Assembly (NCBI GenBank): GCA_017615055.1
Contig: JAGAAW010000005.1
Span: forward strand, 1 to 38,012
DNA from: Fibrobacter sp.
GTDB taxonomy: Bacteria > Fibrobacterota > Fibrobacteria > Fibrobacterales > Fibrobacteraceae
Length of the DNA stretch: 38,012 nucleotides
Direction of reading: 5' to 3'
The notes beneath the pieces are model-generated. The model ran no database searches. It was given only the letters and a program-made list of their open reading frames with translations, and was not told the origin of the DNA. Below are positions 25,941-34,022 of the stretch, piece after piece (the first letter of the stretch is position 1; each line of letters starts with the position of its first letter). The position numbers and the translations under genes were made by a program.

Positions 25941-26531
25941 ATGCAACTGAATTTTATGCACTTGATTAAAGTGGCAGCGTTTGCCGTGGCGGCCTGTGTG
26001 GCATTCTCCTTTGCAGAAGATATTGTCGCGACAACCTCTAACGGGTCGACCGTGATACTGCACGATAACGGCCGCTGGGAATACTACCAGAATAACGCGA
26101 ATATCAGGGACGTGCGCGAGTCCGCCGTGCCGAAGGACGCCCGTTTCGAAGTGTCCGTCTTGTACGAGAGCCCGGACAAGGTAAAGAAGAACGTGCGCAT
26201 GGCGCTCGAGGCGGACTTCGCTACCGAAGAAGAAATCAAGGATAGCCTGCGCAAGGTCCCGAAGGGCGGCTATGTGTACTTCCAGGTGCCCACGAAGCAG
26301 ATCAAGCCTGGGCTTACGCGTGAACTTACCTACTCGCTGTACGATGGCGGCAAGAAGCCGATATTCACGAAGACGGTCCGCGATTCCGAGGCCACTCCGA
26401 GCGAGGATGCCGGTATATCGAACCTGCTGATAGTGCCCGTCTATGGCCGCCCGAAGGCGAAGGTCATGCAGGCGAAGGTCGAAGACCGCAGGAACCACGC
26501 TACGCTCGATATCGACATTCCCATACACTGA
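25941..26531 (+). CDS. exported protein of unknown function, 196 aa
   Basis: A secreted or periplasmic protein with a signal peptide of about 25 residues (hydrophobic core KVAAFAVAACVAFSFA). The mature N terminus, EDIVATTSNGSTVILHDNGRWEYY, is a short beta-hairpin motif ('dG..V.L.dnGrW.y') seen at the start of many small exported proteins. A second, beta-rich part begins around 65 (ARFEVSVLYESPDKVKKN). I do not recognise the full-length family. The first ATG is used; ATG five codons later is also possible. Its stop overlaps the next gene's ATG (ATGA), so the two are translationally coupled. Confidence 0.75.
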   Translation: MQLNFMHLIKVAAFAVAACVAFSFAEDIVATTSNGSTVILHDNGRWEYYQNNANIRDVRESAVPKDARFEVSVLYESPDKVKKNVRMALEADFATEEEIKDSLRKVPKGGYVYFQVPTKQIKPGLTRELTYSLYDGGKKPIFTKTVRDSEATPSEDAGISNLLIVPVYGRPKAKVMQAKVEDRRNHATLDIDIPIH

Positions 26532-27127
26532 TGACCACCCCGCAACCTGAAATGTTGAAGTTCGCCGTCGTGGATGTGGAAACGACCGGCGGTGCGGGAG
26601 ATGCGAACCGCATTACCGAAATAGGGATTGCCCTGCTGGATGGCAACGAGCAGGTAGGGGAGTTTCATAGCCTTGTGGACCCGGGGGTGCCCATAACTCC
26701 CTTTGTGCAGGGGCTCACGGGCATTACCGACGAGATGGTGAACGGTCAGCCGCAGTTCCAGGCGCTGGCAGAAAAGGTCGCCGAACTGCTGGACGGGAGA
26801 ATCTTTGTGGCGCATAACGTGCAGTTCGATTGCCGAATGGTGCGCACGGAACTCAAGCGTTGCTGCGTAAAGTTCGACCCGCCGAGGCTATGCACCGTAA
26901 AGCTTTCCCGCAAGGTGTTCCCGGGGTTCACGAGTTATAGTTTGCACAACCTTACGGAATCTCTCGGACTGAACGACTTCAGGCATCACCGCGCGATGGA
27001 CGATACGCTCGCCTGTGCGGAAATCCTGAAACTTGCCTACAACAAGGTGGGGCCGGAAAAGATTTTGAAAGAGGTGAAGAACCTCTCCACCCCGAAGAAG
27101 GCTCGCGTCCTGATTCCCGAAGTCTAA
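26531..27127 (+). CDS. DEDDh 3'-5' exonuclease (DnaQ/PolC epsilon-like)
   Basis: A 198-aa exonuclease of the DnaQ-like superfamily. The metal-binding set is complete: Asp15 and Glu17 in VVDVETTG, Asp100 in AHNVQFD, and His153/Asp158 in HRAMDD. Residues 60-68 (QGLTGITDE) are the usual 'xGIT' segment of epsilon-type proofreaders. It may serve as DNA polymerase III proofreading subunit or as a stand-alone nuclease; length and lack of other domains do not decide. The start overlaps the preceding stop as ATGA. The 3' end overlaps the convergent GH3-like gene by four bases. Confidence 0.92.
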   Translation: MTTPQPEMLKFAVVDVETTGGAGDANRITEIGIALLDGNEQVGEFHSLVDPGVPITPFVQGLTGITDEMVNGQPQFQALAEKVAELLDGRIFVAHNVQFDCRMVRTELKRCCVKFDPPRLCTVKLSRKVFPGFTSYSLHNLTESLGLNDFRHHRAMDDTLACAEILKLAYNKVGPEKILKEVKNLSTPKKARVLIPEV

Positions 27128-28275
27128 TGACGAGTCAAAAGTCTTGCCTGGAACTTCATTTTCAATACGCGGGCGACGGACTTCTCGATACGTACAAGGT
27201 AATCCTTGTCCTGCTTGGCTAGGCTGACAAGGTAATTCTTCATATCTACCGCCTTCGCTGGGTAGGTGGTCATAAACATGTCGTTACCGGCATTGAGTGC
27301 CGCCATCACGACCTTCTGGAATTCCGATGCGGGGTAGGGCTCCGGGAGGTCGCCGCCGCTTATCCATGAACGCAGATTCGTTCCCCACAGGTCGTCGGTA
27401 AGTACCACGATATCGTCGTCGATGTCGTGGGCCATCTTCACGATTTTCGGTTCAAAGACTGCGGGGGCATCCGAAATTTTCGTGTATCGCACGCTACTCA
27501 TCATGATGACGGGGGCGTCCGGGGCAATTACCTTGAAAAGTTCCACGTTCTCGCGGATTTTCTCCTCGGTCGCATCGCTTTCGGCCATTTGAAAATCGCT
27601 GTTTGTCTCGCTGTCGTAGCCGGGGAAGTGCTTCAAGGCACTGGTAATGCCGCTCTGCTGCATGCCCTGCACAAATGCGCGAACTTTGTCTGCGTTCTCG
27701 ATGCCACCCCAGGAGCGGCCCCAGTGTTCCATAAACGTCTCTTTGCCCTGGATATTTGCCTGCGGGTCTATTGCGGGCGCGAGGTTCAGGTTGATTCCCG
27801 CCTTGTGGAGCGTGTTGCCGATGTCTGCTGCGATGCTTGTAATGGAATCCGGTTCCATCTCGCGCATTTCCTTCGCACCCGGGGCCTTGTTCCATTTGCG
27901 GTCGATGCTCCCGGCACGGTTCACGTTGCCACCTTCCTGGTCGATGGTTACCAGGAGTGGTACCTTGGCTTGCGAGGAAACCTTCTTCAGGTTGCGCTGG
28001 AACTGCTGTATGTCGGAGAGGTGCGGTTTCATGATGATGACCGCACCGAACTTGTTCTCTATCATGAATCCGGGCTGGGCCATGTACACCATGACCATCT
28101 GCCCGACTTTTTCTTCGAGCGTGAGCGAGTTCCAGAGTTTGAACAGTTCCTTGGGCAATCCGTAGGGATTGTTCTTGACCGAGACCTGCGTGCCTGCGGG
28201 TGCAGCAGTTGCAACTCCGCAGAGCATCAATGCTATTGCAATGACAAAGAGGAATCTTTTTCTCGCAATAAACAT
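27124..28275 (-). CDS. exported GH3 (NagZ-type) glycosidase-like protein
   Basis: A 383-aa protein with a signal peptide (hydrophobic core FLFVIAIALMLCGVATAA). It has the glycoside hydrolase family 3 N-terminal barrel: LTLEEKVGQMVMVY, VPLLVTIDQEGG, NLNLAPAIDP, ALKHFPGYD (215-221) and VVLTDDLWG (candidate nucleophile Asp294). NagZ-type members remove N-acetylglucosamine from cell-wall fragments. However, the usual acid/base loop 'HFPGHG....DSH' reads HFPGYDSETNSDF, so the catalytic His is not seen where expected. It could be inactive or have shifted specificity. The third gene of a minus-strand set after topB (42-base gap), preceded by GCGAG as a weak Shine-Dalgarno. Confidence 0.85.
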   Translation of the reverse strand: MFIARKRFLFVIAIALMLCGVATAAPAGTQVSVKNNPYGLPKELFKLWNSLTLEEKVGQMVMVYMAQPGFMIENKFGAVIIMKPHLSDIQQFQRNLKKVSSQAKVPLLVTIDQEGGNVNRAGSIDRKWNKAPGAKEMREMEPDSITSIAADIGNTLHKAGINLNLAPAIDPQANIQGKETFMEHWGRSWGGIENADKVRAFVQGMQQSGITSALKHFPGYDSETNSDFQMAESDATEEKIRENVELFKVIAPDAPVIMMSSVRYTKISDAPAVFEPKIVKMAHDIDDDIVVLTDDLWGTNLRSWISGGDLPEPYPASEFQKVVMAALNAGNDMFMTTYPAKAVDMKNYLVSLAKQDKDYLVRIEKSVARVLKMKFQARLLTRH

Positions 28276-28317
28276 CTCGCAACCCGAGTCAACTAATAAC
28301 TATGGACTAACGACTAA

Positions 28318-30843
28318 TTAGCCTTCGCTCTTCGCGGTACTCTTCTTGAAGAACCTGCGCGGCTTGAACTCGCGCGGCGGGAAGTCGAACTTGAGTTTGC
28401 CCTTCTCGAGCATGAGGTAGGCATCAAAGAGTTTGCGCGTCTTGTTGCTACGGAATCCCTTGATGAGGTCGGTCTTTTCGCCCGCGAGGAGTTTCTGGAT
28501 GGCCTCCATCGGGATTTCCTTGCCGAGCAGGACCTTCGGCAGGTTCAGGCCCGAGGGCTTCTTGTCGATGTAGCTCTGGCTCACATAGCCGGTAAGCGTC
28601 TCGAACATGTCGGTGTTGTCGACAGGTGACTTTCCGACCTTCGCGCCAATCTCGATCTCTTCGGGCTTTTCCTCGAACTTGAACTCGATCTTGTTCTGGT
28701 CGTTGATGATGAGCACGGCGGTAAATTCCGCACCGCGCTTGCTACGGAACCCGGTCAGAGGGCCAATCTTCTTCTTGGTCAGGAGCTCCACGATTTCTTC
28801 GTCGGTCAGGTGCTTGCCACCAATCATCTTGCGGATGACAATGCCATCTTCGGTGGTGTAGCGGCTCACGGTCTCGAACACCTTCTTGCCGTTCACGGGA
28901 CTGAACTTTGCCTCGCCGGTGGTGTTCTCTTCCTTGAATCCCTTGATGTTTTTGACCATGGCCTTCGTCATGTCGACGATGCCCTTCATGAAGTTCTCGC
29001 GGGATTCCTTGCCCTTGCTGATGAGGTCCATCTTGTATTCCCACTCGCCGGTAAGTTCCGGGCTCGTGAGAGCGTCGCAGTTCATGGCGGAGAGCACCTT
29101 GATAAGGTCGAATGCCTTTGCCGTCGGGATCATTTCCTTCCCGTCACGCACAACATACTTGTCGCTTACCAGTTTTTCGATAATGGCGGCGCGTGTCGCG
29201 GGTGTACCAAGCCCGCGCTCCTTCATGGCGTCGCGCAGCTCGTCGTCCTCGACGAGCTTGCCTGCGCTCTCCATCATGGAAAGCAAGGTGCTTTCGGTGT
29301 AGTGCGCAGGCGGCTTGGTAAAGTCTTCCTCGGCGCGGATGTCGAGCGTCTTGGCTGCATCACCCTTGAGCTTCGGGATGTTCGATTCTTCGTCGCTATC
29401 CTTGCCGTAGACCGCCTTGAAACCCGGATCCACAAGAATCTTGCCTTCGGTAATGAACGTCTCGCCTTCGACGGTCGTGATGCGGGTGGTATTGAGGTAC
29501 TGTGCCGGCGGGAAGAATACCGCGATAAACCTCTGGCACACCATCGTGTAGATTTTTTCTTCGGCCTCGGAGAGTCCCTTCGGGGCAACACCCGTGGGGA
29601 TAATGGCGAAGTGGTCCGAAATCTTTGTGTTGTCGAAAACCTTCGGGGTGCGCTTCACGTAGTTCTTGTCGAGTGCCTCCTGCGCGAACTTGGCGAGCGG
29701 GCCTGTAATCTTCCCGAGGGTCGCCTTCACGGGGGCGACGTAGTCTTCGGGCAGGCAGCGGCTGTCGGTACGCGGGTAGGTTGTGGCCTTGTGTTTTTCG
29801 TACAGGGCCTGCGCAATCGAGAGGGTCGTTTTCGCGCTGAAGCCAAAGCGGTTGTTCGCCTCTCGCTGGAGCGTAGTCAGATCGTAGAGCTGTCCGCACT
29901 TCTGCTGGCTCGGTGCAGTCGTTTCCTCGATCTTGCCGGGTTTGCCCTTGCACTTCTTGATGATTTCGTTTGCCTTCTTCTCGTCAAAAATCTGCTTGAC
30001 GCGGTCCTTGCCTTCTTCTTTCGAGGCGGTAAACCACTTGCCCAGGTAGGCGTTCCCGCTGTTGTCAAAATCGGCTTCCACAGTCCAGAACTTTTCGGGC
30101 TTGAACTGCTGGCGTTCTTCCTCGCGTTTCACGATGATGGCTAGTGTCGGGGTCTGCACGCGTCCGCAGGGCGTAATCTGGAACCCGCCCATGCTGCTGT
30201 TGTAGGCGGTGAGCCCGCGGCTACCGTTCATGCCTACGAGCCAGTCGGCCTCGCTGCGACAGAGGGCTGCGTTCTTCAGGTTTTCCATCTCCTCGGCGGT
30301 GCGCAGGTGCTCGAAGGCGTCCTTGATGGCGGCAGGGGTCATGCTCTGCATCCACAGGCGCTTGATGGTCTTGCCTGTGAACTTGCCCTTGAGCACGTAG
30401 TCGAGGATGTAGAAGAATATCAGTTCACCTTCGCGGCCCGCATCGCATGCGTTCACGATGGTCGTTACGTCCTTGCGCTTGATGAGCTTGCCTACGATGG
30501 AAAGCTGCGACTTGGTGGAGGGGGTGGCGACGAGCGGGAACTTTTCAGGGAGCATCGGGAGCGTCTTCATGTCCCATGCCTTGTAGCGCTCGTCGATATC
30601 CTTCGGGTCGGCGATGGTCACCAGGTGGCCGATGGCGTGGCTTACGATGGTCGTGTCACTTTCGTAGTATCCGTTGTTCTTCTTGAACGACTTTGCACCG
30701 AGTACCTTTACGAGGTCGGCCGCGACGCTCGGTTTTTCTGCGATGATGAGCGTTACGCCCTCGCCGGCTGCCGCCTTCTTCGTTGTAGTCTTGGTCGCGG
30801 TCTTTGCCGCAGTCTTTTCAGTCGTTTTCTTAGTCGTTGCCAT
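28318..30843 (-). CDS. topB: DNA topoisomerase III-type (type IA)
   Basis: An 841-aa type IA topoisomerase. The Toprim domain has IAEKPSVAADL (Glu36) and ACDAGREGE (132-140). The catalytic Tyr is at 356 in TTYPRTDSR. LGTPATRAAIIEKL and the absence of C4 zinc fingers point to the topoisomerase III group. The C terminus carries two or three repeats of the type 'KKIGPLTGFRSKRGAEFTAV' and 'EKTDLIKGFRSNKTRKLFDA', the topoisomerase C-terminal repeat. An unusual N-terminal extension of 29 residues, made almost only of Thr, Lys and Ala, resembles histone H1-like tails. It starts three bases after the upstream glycosyltransferase gene ends, so the two are co-transcribed. Confidence 0.94.
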   Translation of the reverse strand: MATTKKTTEKTAAKTATKTTTKKAAAGEGVTLIIAEKPSVAADLVKVLGAKSFKKNNGYYESDTTIVSHAIGHLVTIADPKDIDERYKAWDMKTLPMLPEKFPLVATPSTKSQLSIVGKLIKRKDVTTIVNACDAGREGELIFFYILDYVLKGKFTGKTIKRLWMQSMTPAAIKDAFEHLRTAEEMENLKNAALCRSEADWLVGMNGSRGLTAYNSSMGGFQITPCGRVQTPTLAIIVKREEERQQFKPEKFWTVEADFDNSGNAYLGKWFTASKEEGKDRVKQIFDEKKANEIIKKCKGKPGKIEETTAPSQQKCGQLYDLTTLQREANNRFGFSAKTTLSIAQALYEKHKATTYPRTDSRCLPEDYVAPVKATLGKITGPLAKFAQEALDKNYVKRTPKVFDNTKISDHFAIIPTGVAPKGLSEAEEKIYTMVCQRFIAVFFPPAQYLNTTRITTVEGETFITEGKILVDPGFKAVYGKDSDEESNIPKLKGDAAKTLDIRAEEDFTKPPAHYTESTLLSMMESAGKLVEDDELRDAMKERGLGTPATRAAIIEKLVSDKYVVRDGKEMIPTAKAFDLIKVLSAMNCDALTSPELTGEWEYKMDLISKGKESRENFMKGIVDMTKAMVKNIKGFKEENTTGEAKFSPVNGKKVFETVSRYTTEDGIVIRKMIGGKHLTDEEIVELLTKKKIGPLTGFRSKRGAEFTAVLIINDQNKIEFKFEEKPEEIEIGAKVGKSPVDNTDMFETLTGYVSQSYIDKKPSGLNLPKVLLGKEIPMEAIQKLLAGEKTDLIKGFRSNKTRKLFDAYLMLEKGKLKFDFPPREFKPRRFFKKSTAKSEG

Positions 30844-30846
30844 TGC

Positions 30847-31980
30847 TTATTTCCATTTAAATCGCCCGAACAGGCCGAAGAGTACGGCCAGCACGGTAAA
30901 GGGGGCGTGGATGAATTCTACAGGGATGCACCACTTTAGCAGGTGCTCCTGCCGGAATACCCGGAGCCCACGGAGTATTAAAACCAGGTCGCCGACGCAC
31001 TTTGCCACGAATGTGGCCGCGAAGGCTATGAAAATTTCAAAACTGAACGGAGAAAGTGCCGCCGCGACGCACTGCATCACGAGGAACAGGAACACCATGC
31101 TGAGCACGAACACGATTTTCGGCGTGTAGTAGATGGTTTTCGAGGCCCAGCGCTTGCGCTGTTCCCAGAGTTCATGGAGCGTTTCCTTGCCGTTCGTGGT
31201 TACAAAGGTGGATTCGGCGATGCAGTAACGCATGGCCCAGGGGCGGTCTGCGGCGAGTTTCTGCATCAGCAGATCGTCGTCGCCGCTCTGGATCTTGAGC
31301 ACGTTGTCGAACCCGTGCACGCTCTTGAAAAAGCTCTTGCGGTAGGCGAGGTTGTTGCCGGTGCTCGTGAGGGGGAGGTGCATGGCGAGGCCAGCGGTAC
31401 CCGCCACGCGGTAAATGAGAGTCTCTACCGCCTGCATGCATATGAGCACGCTCGACTTGCCGGGGAAGGTCGGAATGTAGGAATGCCCGGCCACAAGCTC
31501 GATGCCCGGTTCGAATTCGCGCACGATTCCCGAGACCCAGGTGGGCTTCACGATGCAGTCGGCGTCGGTAAGGCACAGTATTTTGCCATCGCAGGCATCG
31601 ATGAGCTGGCTTAAGGCGTGCTTCTTGGGGCTGACCCCCTCGGGAATCTCCCGGATGGTGAGCACGTGCAGGCGCGGGTCGCGTTTCGCGTATTCCGCGA
31701 GGATTTCCGGGGTGTCATCGTCGCTACGGTCATCGGCGACCCAGACTTCCCACTTGCCGGCGTAGTCCTGGGCAAGTACCGAATCGAGGGTGGCGCGGAT
31801 GCCCGCCGACTCGTTGCGGGCGGCTATCAATATGCTCACGTCTGGCTTGGGCTCCACGTCGGACTGCCCTTCGCGCACGATCCCCAGAGCGCGGAAGAAC
31901 CGCACCTCGAGGCCTAAATAGAACAGCCCGAAGATGGCCAGCAGGCCGATTACCAGGTATGTGAGCACTGTAAAGATCAT
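30847..31980 (-). CDS. membrane glycosyltransferase family 2
   Basis: A 377-aa processive-type GT2. A membrane segment (about 5-27) precedes a cytosolic GT-A domain with ILIAARNES, ADDRSDDDT (82-90), TDADC (138-142), SGDDD (232-236) and QRKRW (274-278), the last in the place of the QxxRW motif. Two or three further membrane segments (about 288-375) follow. Such enzymes transfer sugars from nucleotide donors to lipid or polymer acceptors in envelope or exopolysaccharide synthesis. There is no Shine-Dalgarno; TAAATTTT ends 9 bases before the ATG, fitting a leaderless or near-leaderless start. First gene of the set with topB and the GH3-like gene. The acceptor is not predictable. Confidence 0.9.
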   Translation of the reverse strand: MIFTVLTYLVIGLLAIFGLFYLGLEVRFFRALGIVREGQSDVEPKPDVSILIAARNESAGIRATLDSVLAQDYAGKWEVWVADDRSDDDTPEILAEYAKRDPRLHVLTIREIPEGVSPKKHALSQLIDACDGKILCLTDADCIVKPTWVSGIVREFEPGIELVAGHSYIPTFPGKSSVLICMQAVETLIYRVAGTAGLAMHLPLTSTGNNLAYRKSFFKSVHGFDNVLKIQSGDDDLLMQKLAADRPWAMRYCIAESTFVTTNGKETLHELWEQRKRWASKTIYYTPKIVFVLSMVFLFLVMQCVAAALSPFSFEIFIAFAATFVAKCVGDLVLILRGLRVFRQEHLLKWCIPVEFIHAPFTVLAVLFGLFGRFKWK

Positions 31981-32055
31981 TTTTCGGGCAAAATTTAGTT
32001 CATCGAATCGGAATCTTGGACTGCGGGTGCCGGAACGGGGCAGTGATTTTTCGAT

Positions 32056-32069
32056 ACATATATATATGT
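32056..32069. other. AT-rich palindrome between divergent genes
   Basis: A perfect 14-base palindrome of alternating A and T with AC/GT ends, roughly midway in the 221-base gap between the divergent glycosyltransferase and lipoprotein genes. It could be a protein-binding site or simply low-complexity DNA. Confidence 0.3.
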
Positions 32070-32126
32070 TATTGTATCCGCGCCGATTTTCTATACCAAC
32101 TTGGAATACGCGCCTGAAAGTCTACA

Positions 32127-32158
32127 TTTGAGGGAATCTTCCTTTTATCTTATATTTA
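32127..32158 (+). promoter_or_regulatory. -33/-7 promoter for the tetracysteine lipoprotein gene
   Basis: TTTG (32127-32130), exactly 20 bases, TATATTTA (32151-32158). A leader of about 38 bases follows, with an AAGGAG Shine-Dalgarno before the ATG at 32202. Confidence 0.6.
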
Positions 32159-32201
32159 TGTTACACTAAAAGAGGCCCCCGTAGGGGGGTAAGGAGTCCC
32201 A

Positions 32202-33938
32202 ATGCGTAGCAAATTCACTGGATTCACGAAGGTCCTGGCGGTCTGCCTGCCTTTTGCTCTCACTTTCAGCCTGTCCGCCTGTGGCGACGATAGCAGTTCC
32301 GGCGCGAACGGCAACGAAATCTCGGGTGGCGACTCGGGAGATGACTCGGGTGACGGTGACGAGAACAACGATAGGACAAAGGCCTACTGCTCCTTTGACG
32401 GTGACGAGTGGGTAATCGATGTCATCGAGGGCTCCGATGAATACATCCAGTGGCGTGAAGGCAAGGCTATCGTGGTTTCCAAGAAAAAGATGGGGAGTGC
32501 TTCCACCTGCAAGTCGATGCTCGAACAGGGCGGCCTGAGCGGTACCTGTGACGATGAGGGCTACCTGACGACAACGCTTAACGTCGAAAAGTATGCAAGC
32601 TACTCCAGGGACGAACTGCGCAAGATGATAAAGGAAGAATGGTACAACTGTATCTCCTCTTCCGACAGCAAGTCGAGCTCTTCGGGTAAGGGCGGGTCTA
32701 CGAACTCCTCGAGCGGCAAGGGCGATGCAAAGTCCAGTTCTTCGGGCAAGACTGCTGCCGACTATGACAATCCGTTTGACGACATGGGCGACGGTTGCGA
32801 TTTCGATATAGACGACAAGGTGTGGACATACTATACCACCGATGATATGCTCGGCGTGGCATTCAAGGGTCACTTCTATGAGTACAAGAGTGGCGGCTCT
32901 GTCGATTCCTCCTATACCTACACCTACGGAAGCGAGGCGAGGACTCTCTGCAAGTTCATGGGTGGCGAGTACGATACCTCCTATACAAACAACTATGGTG
33001 AGAAGGTTCATTCCAAGTACTGGTGCACAGACACTGGCACGGAGGAATTTGAATCCAGGCGCGGCATTAAGGATGGCGACCGCGAAACTGCCTACGCGCA
33101 ATTCAAGATGATGTGTGAGGCGGTGAAGGATATCCCGGCCGGTTCCTCCAGCAGCACGCAGGGCGGCAAGTCCTCGAGCAGCGTGGATGAAGATGAGTCC
33201 TCCAGCAGTGCAAAGTCTTCCAGCTCCGCGAAGTCATCTTCTTCGAGTGCGAAGAGCTCCAGTTCCGAAACGCCGAAGTCTTCCAGCAGCTACAAGATTG
33301 TGTTCCCCACCAAGTATGGAAAGAGTTGTGAGTTCCAGAAGGACGATGACACCTGGTATGTCCAAAATGAAAACAGCTACATTGTTTACGAATGGACGGA
33401 CTACGTGGTAAAGGAAACAAAGAAACTTTTCGAGGATATGGGCGACAACGCCACGTGTGAAGTTGTAAAGGGCGCGTTGCCCGGTTGTGAAGACGACGAT
33501 TGCGTGTCGATGGAATACACTTGCGAAGCAGGAATGCTTGTAGGGACGAGTGTATACCAGTCCGCAAAAAACAGGGACGATACGTATAGGCTCGTCATGT
33601 ACGATGAGTGCGGAATTGAAGTAGTGGAGAATCGCTGCGATTTCGATAAGAGTGCTATGGAATGGATTATTCCTGATGGTGAGGACTATACCTTAATTAC
33701 CTGGGACGAGAGTGGCAAGTACACGCACTCCTTTGTTACGGTGTGGACGATGGAGAGCGAGGAGGAATGTGAGGCTGAAGCTGCAACACTTCTTGAAGCG
33801 GAGGGAGAAGGAAACGAAGACTACAGCTTTGAAGCCGCTTGCGAAGGGAAGGTGCTACGGACAAAGACTACGGACTTGGTCGAGCAAGAAGAATATGAAA
33901 GTCGCGATGACCTGTACCAGGCTTACTGCCTATATTAA
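32202..33938 (+). CDS. lipoprotein of four tetracysteine modules with Ser-rich linkers
   Basis: A 578-aa protein with a lipoprotein signal (lipobox LSAC, Cys27), so it is probably outer-membrane anchored. After an Asp/Ser-rich stretch, four related modules each begin C-[SDE]-F and a Trp a few residues on (CSFDGDEW, CDFDIDDKVW, CEFQKDDDTW, CDFDKSAMEW) and hold four Cys in similar order: 63/103/116/150, 199/250/275/305, 376/419/441/470 and 479/523/548/576. Module 3 has two extra Cys (429, 434). Modules 1-2 and 2-3 are joined by SSSS-type linkers typical of Fibrobacter; modules 3-4 are joined directly. I do not recognise the module as a named family. Function is unknown; surface binding is a guess. 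Shine-Dalgarno AAGGAG supports the start. Confidence 0.88.
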   Translation: MRSKFTGFTKVLAVCLPFALTFSLSACGDDSSSGANGNEISGGDSGDDSGDGDENNDRTKAYCSFDGDEWVIDVIEGSDEYIQWREGKAIVVSKKKMGSASTCKSMLEQGGLSGTCDDEGYLTTTLNVEKYASYSRDELRKMIKEEWYNCISSSDSKSSSSGKGGSTNSSSGKGDAKSSSSGKTAADYDNPFDDMGDGCDFDIDDKVWTYYTTDDMLGVAFKGHFYEYKSGGSVDSSYTYTYGSEARTLCKFMGGEYDTSYTNNYGEKVHSKYWCTDTGTEEFESRRGIKDGDRETAYAQFKMMCEAVKDIPAGSSSSTQGGKSSSSVDEDESSSSAKSSSSAKSSSSSAKSSSSETPKSSSSYKIVFPTKYGKSCEFQKDDDTWYVQNENSYIVYEWTDYVVKETKKLFEDMGDNATCEVVKGALPGCEDDDCVSMEYTCEAGMLVGTSVYQSAKNRDDTYRLVMYDECGIEVVENRCDFDKSAMEWIIPDGEDYTLITWDESGKYTHSFVTVWTMESEEECEAEAATLLEAEGEGNEDYSFEAACEGKVLRTKTTDLVEQEEYESRDDLYQAYCLY

Positions 33939-33956
33939 TTCCCTCGAAAAAAGCTT

Positions 33957-33988
33957 AAAGACGGACGCTGCGGCGTCCGTCTTTTTTT
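33957..33988 (+). terminator. intrinsic terminator between convergent genes
   Basis: A 12-bp perfect stem (33957-33968 with 33973-33984), loop TGCG, with the T-run to 33988. The A-run on the other arm could also serve the minus-strand GH26 gene. Confidence 0.9.
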
Positions 33989-33992
33989 AGGA

Positions 33993-34018
33993 GATTCCCG
34001 CCTGGTGGCGGGGATGAC
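33993..34018. repeat. GTCATCCCCGCC-type intergenic palindrome
   Basis: On the minus strand it begins GTCATCCCCGCC and ends GGCGGGAATC, with a 9-bp arm containing one G-T pair around a 4-base loop. It lies between the terminator and the GH26 stop. Elements of this form are dispersed in many genomes. Confidence 0.5.
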
Positions 34019-34022
34019 ATGA

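Noticed and set aside
28810..30144. Plus-strand open frame of 444 codons opposite topB
   Set aside because: Shadow of topB codon bias; low-complexity Leu/Val/Gly/Arg-rich translation without motifs.
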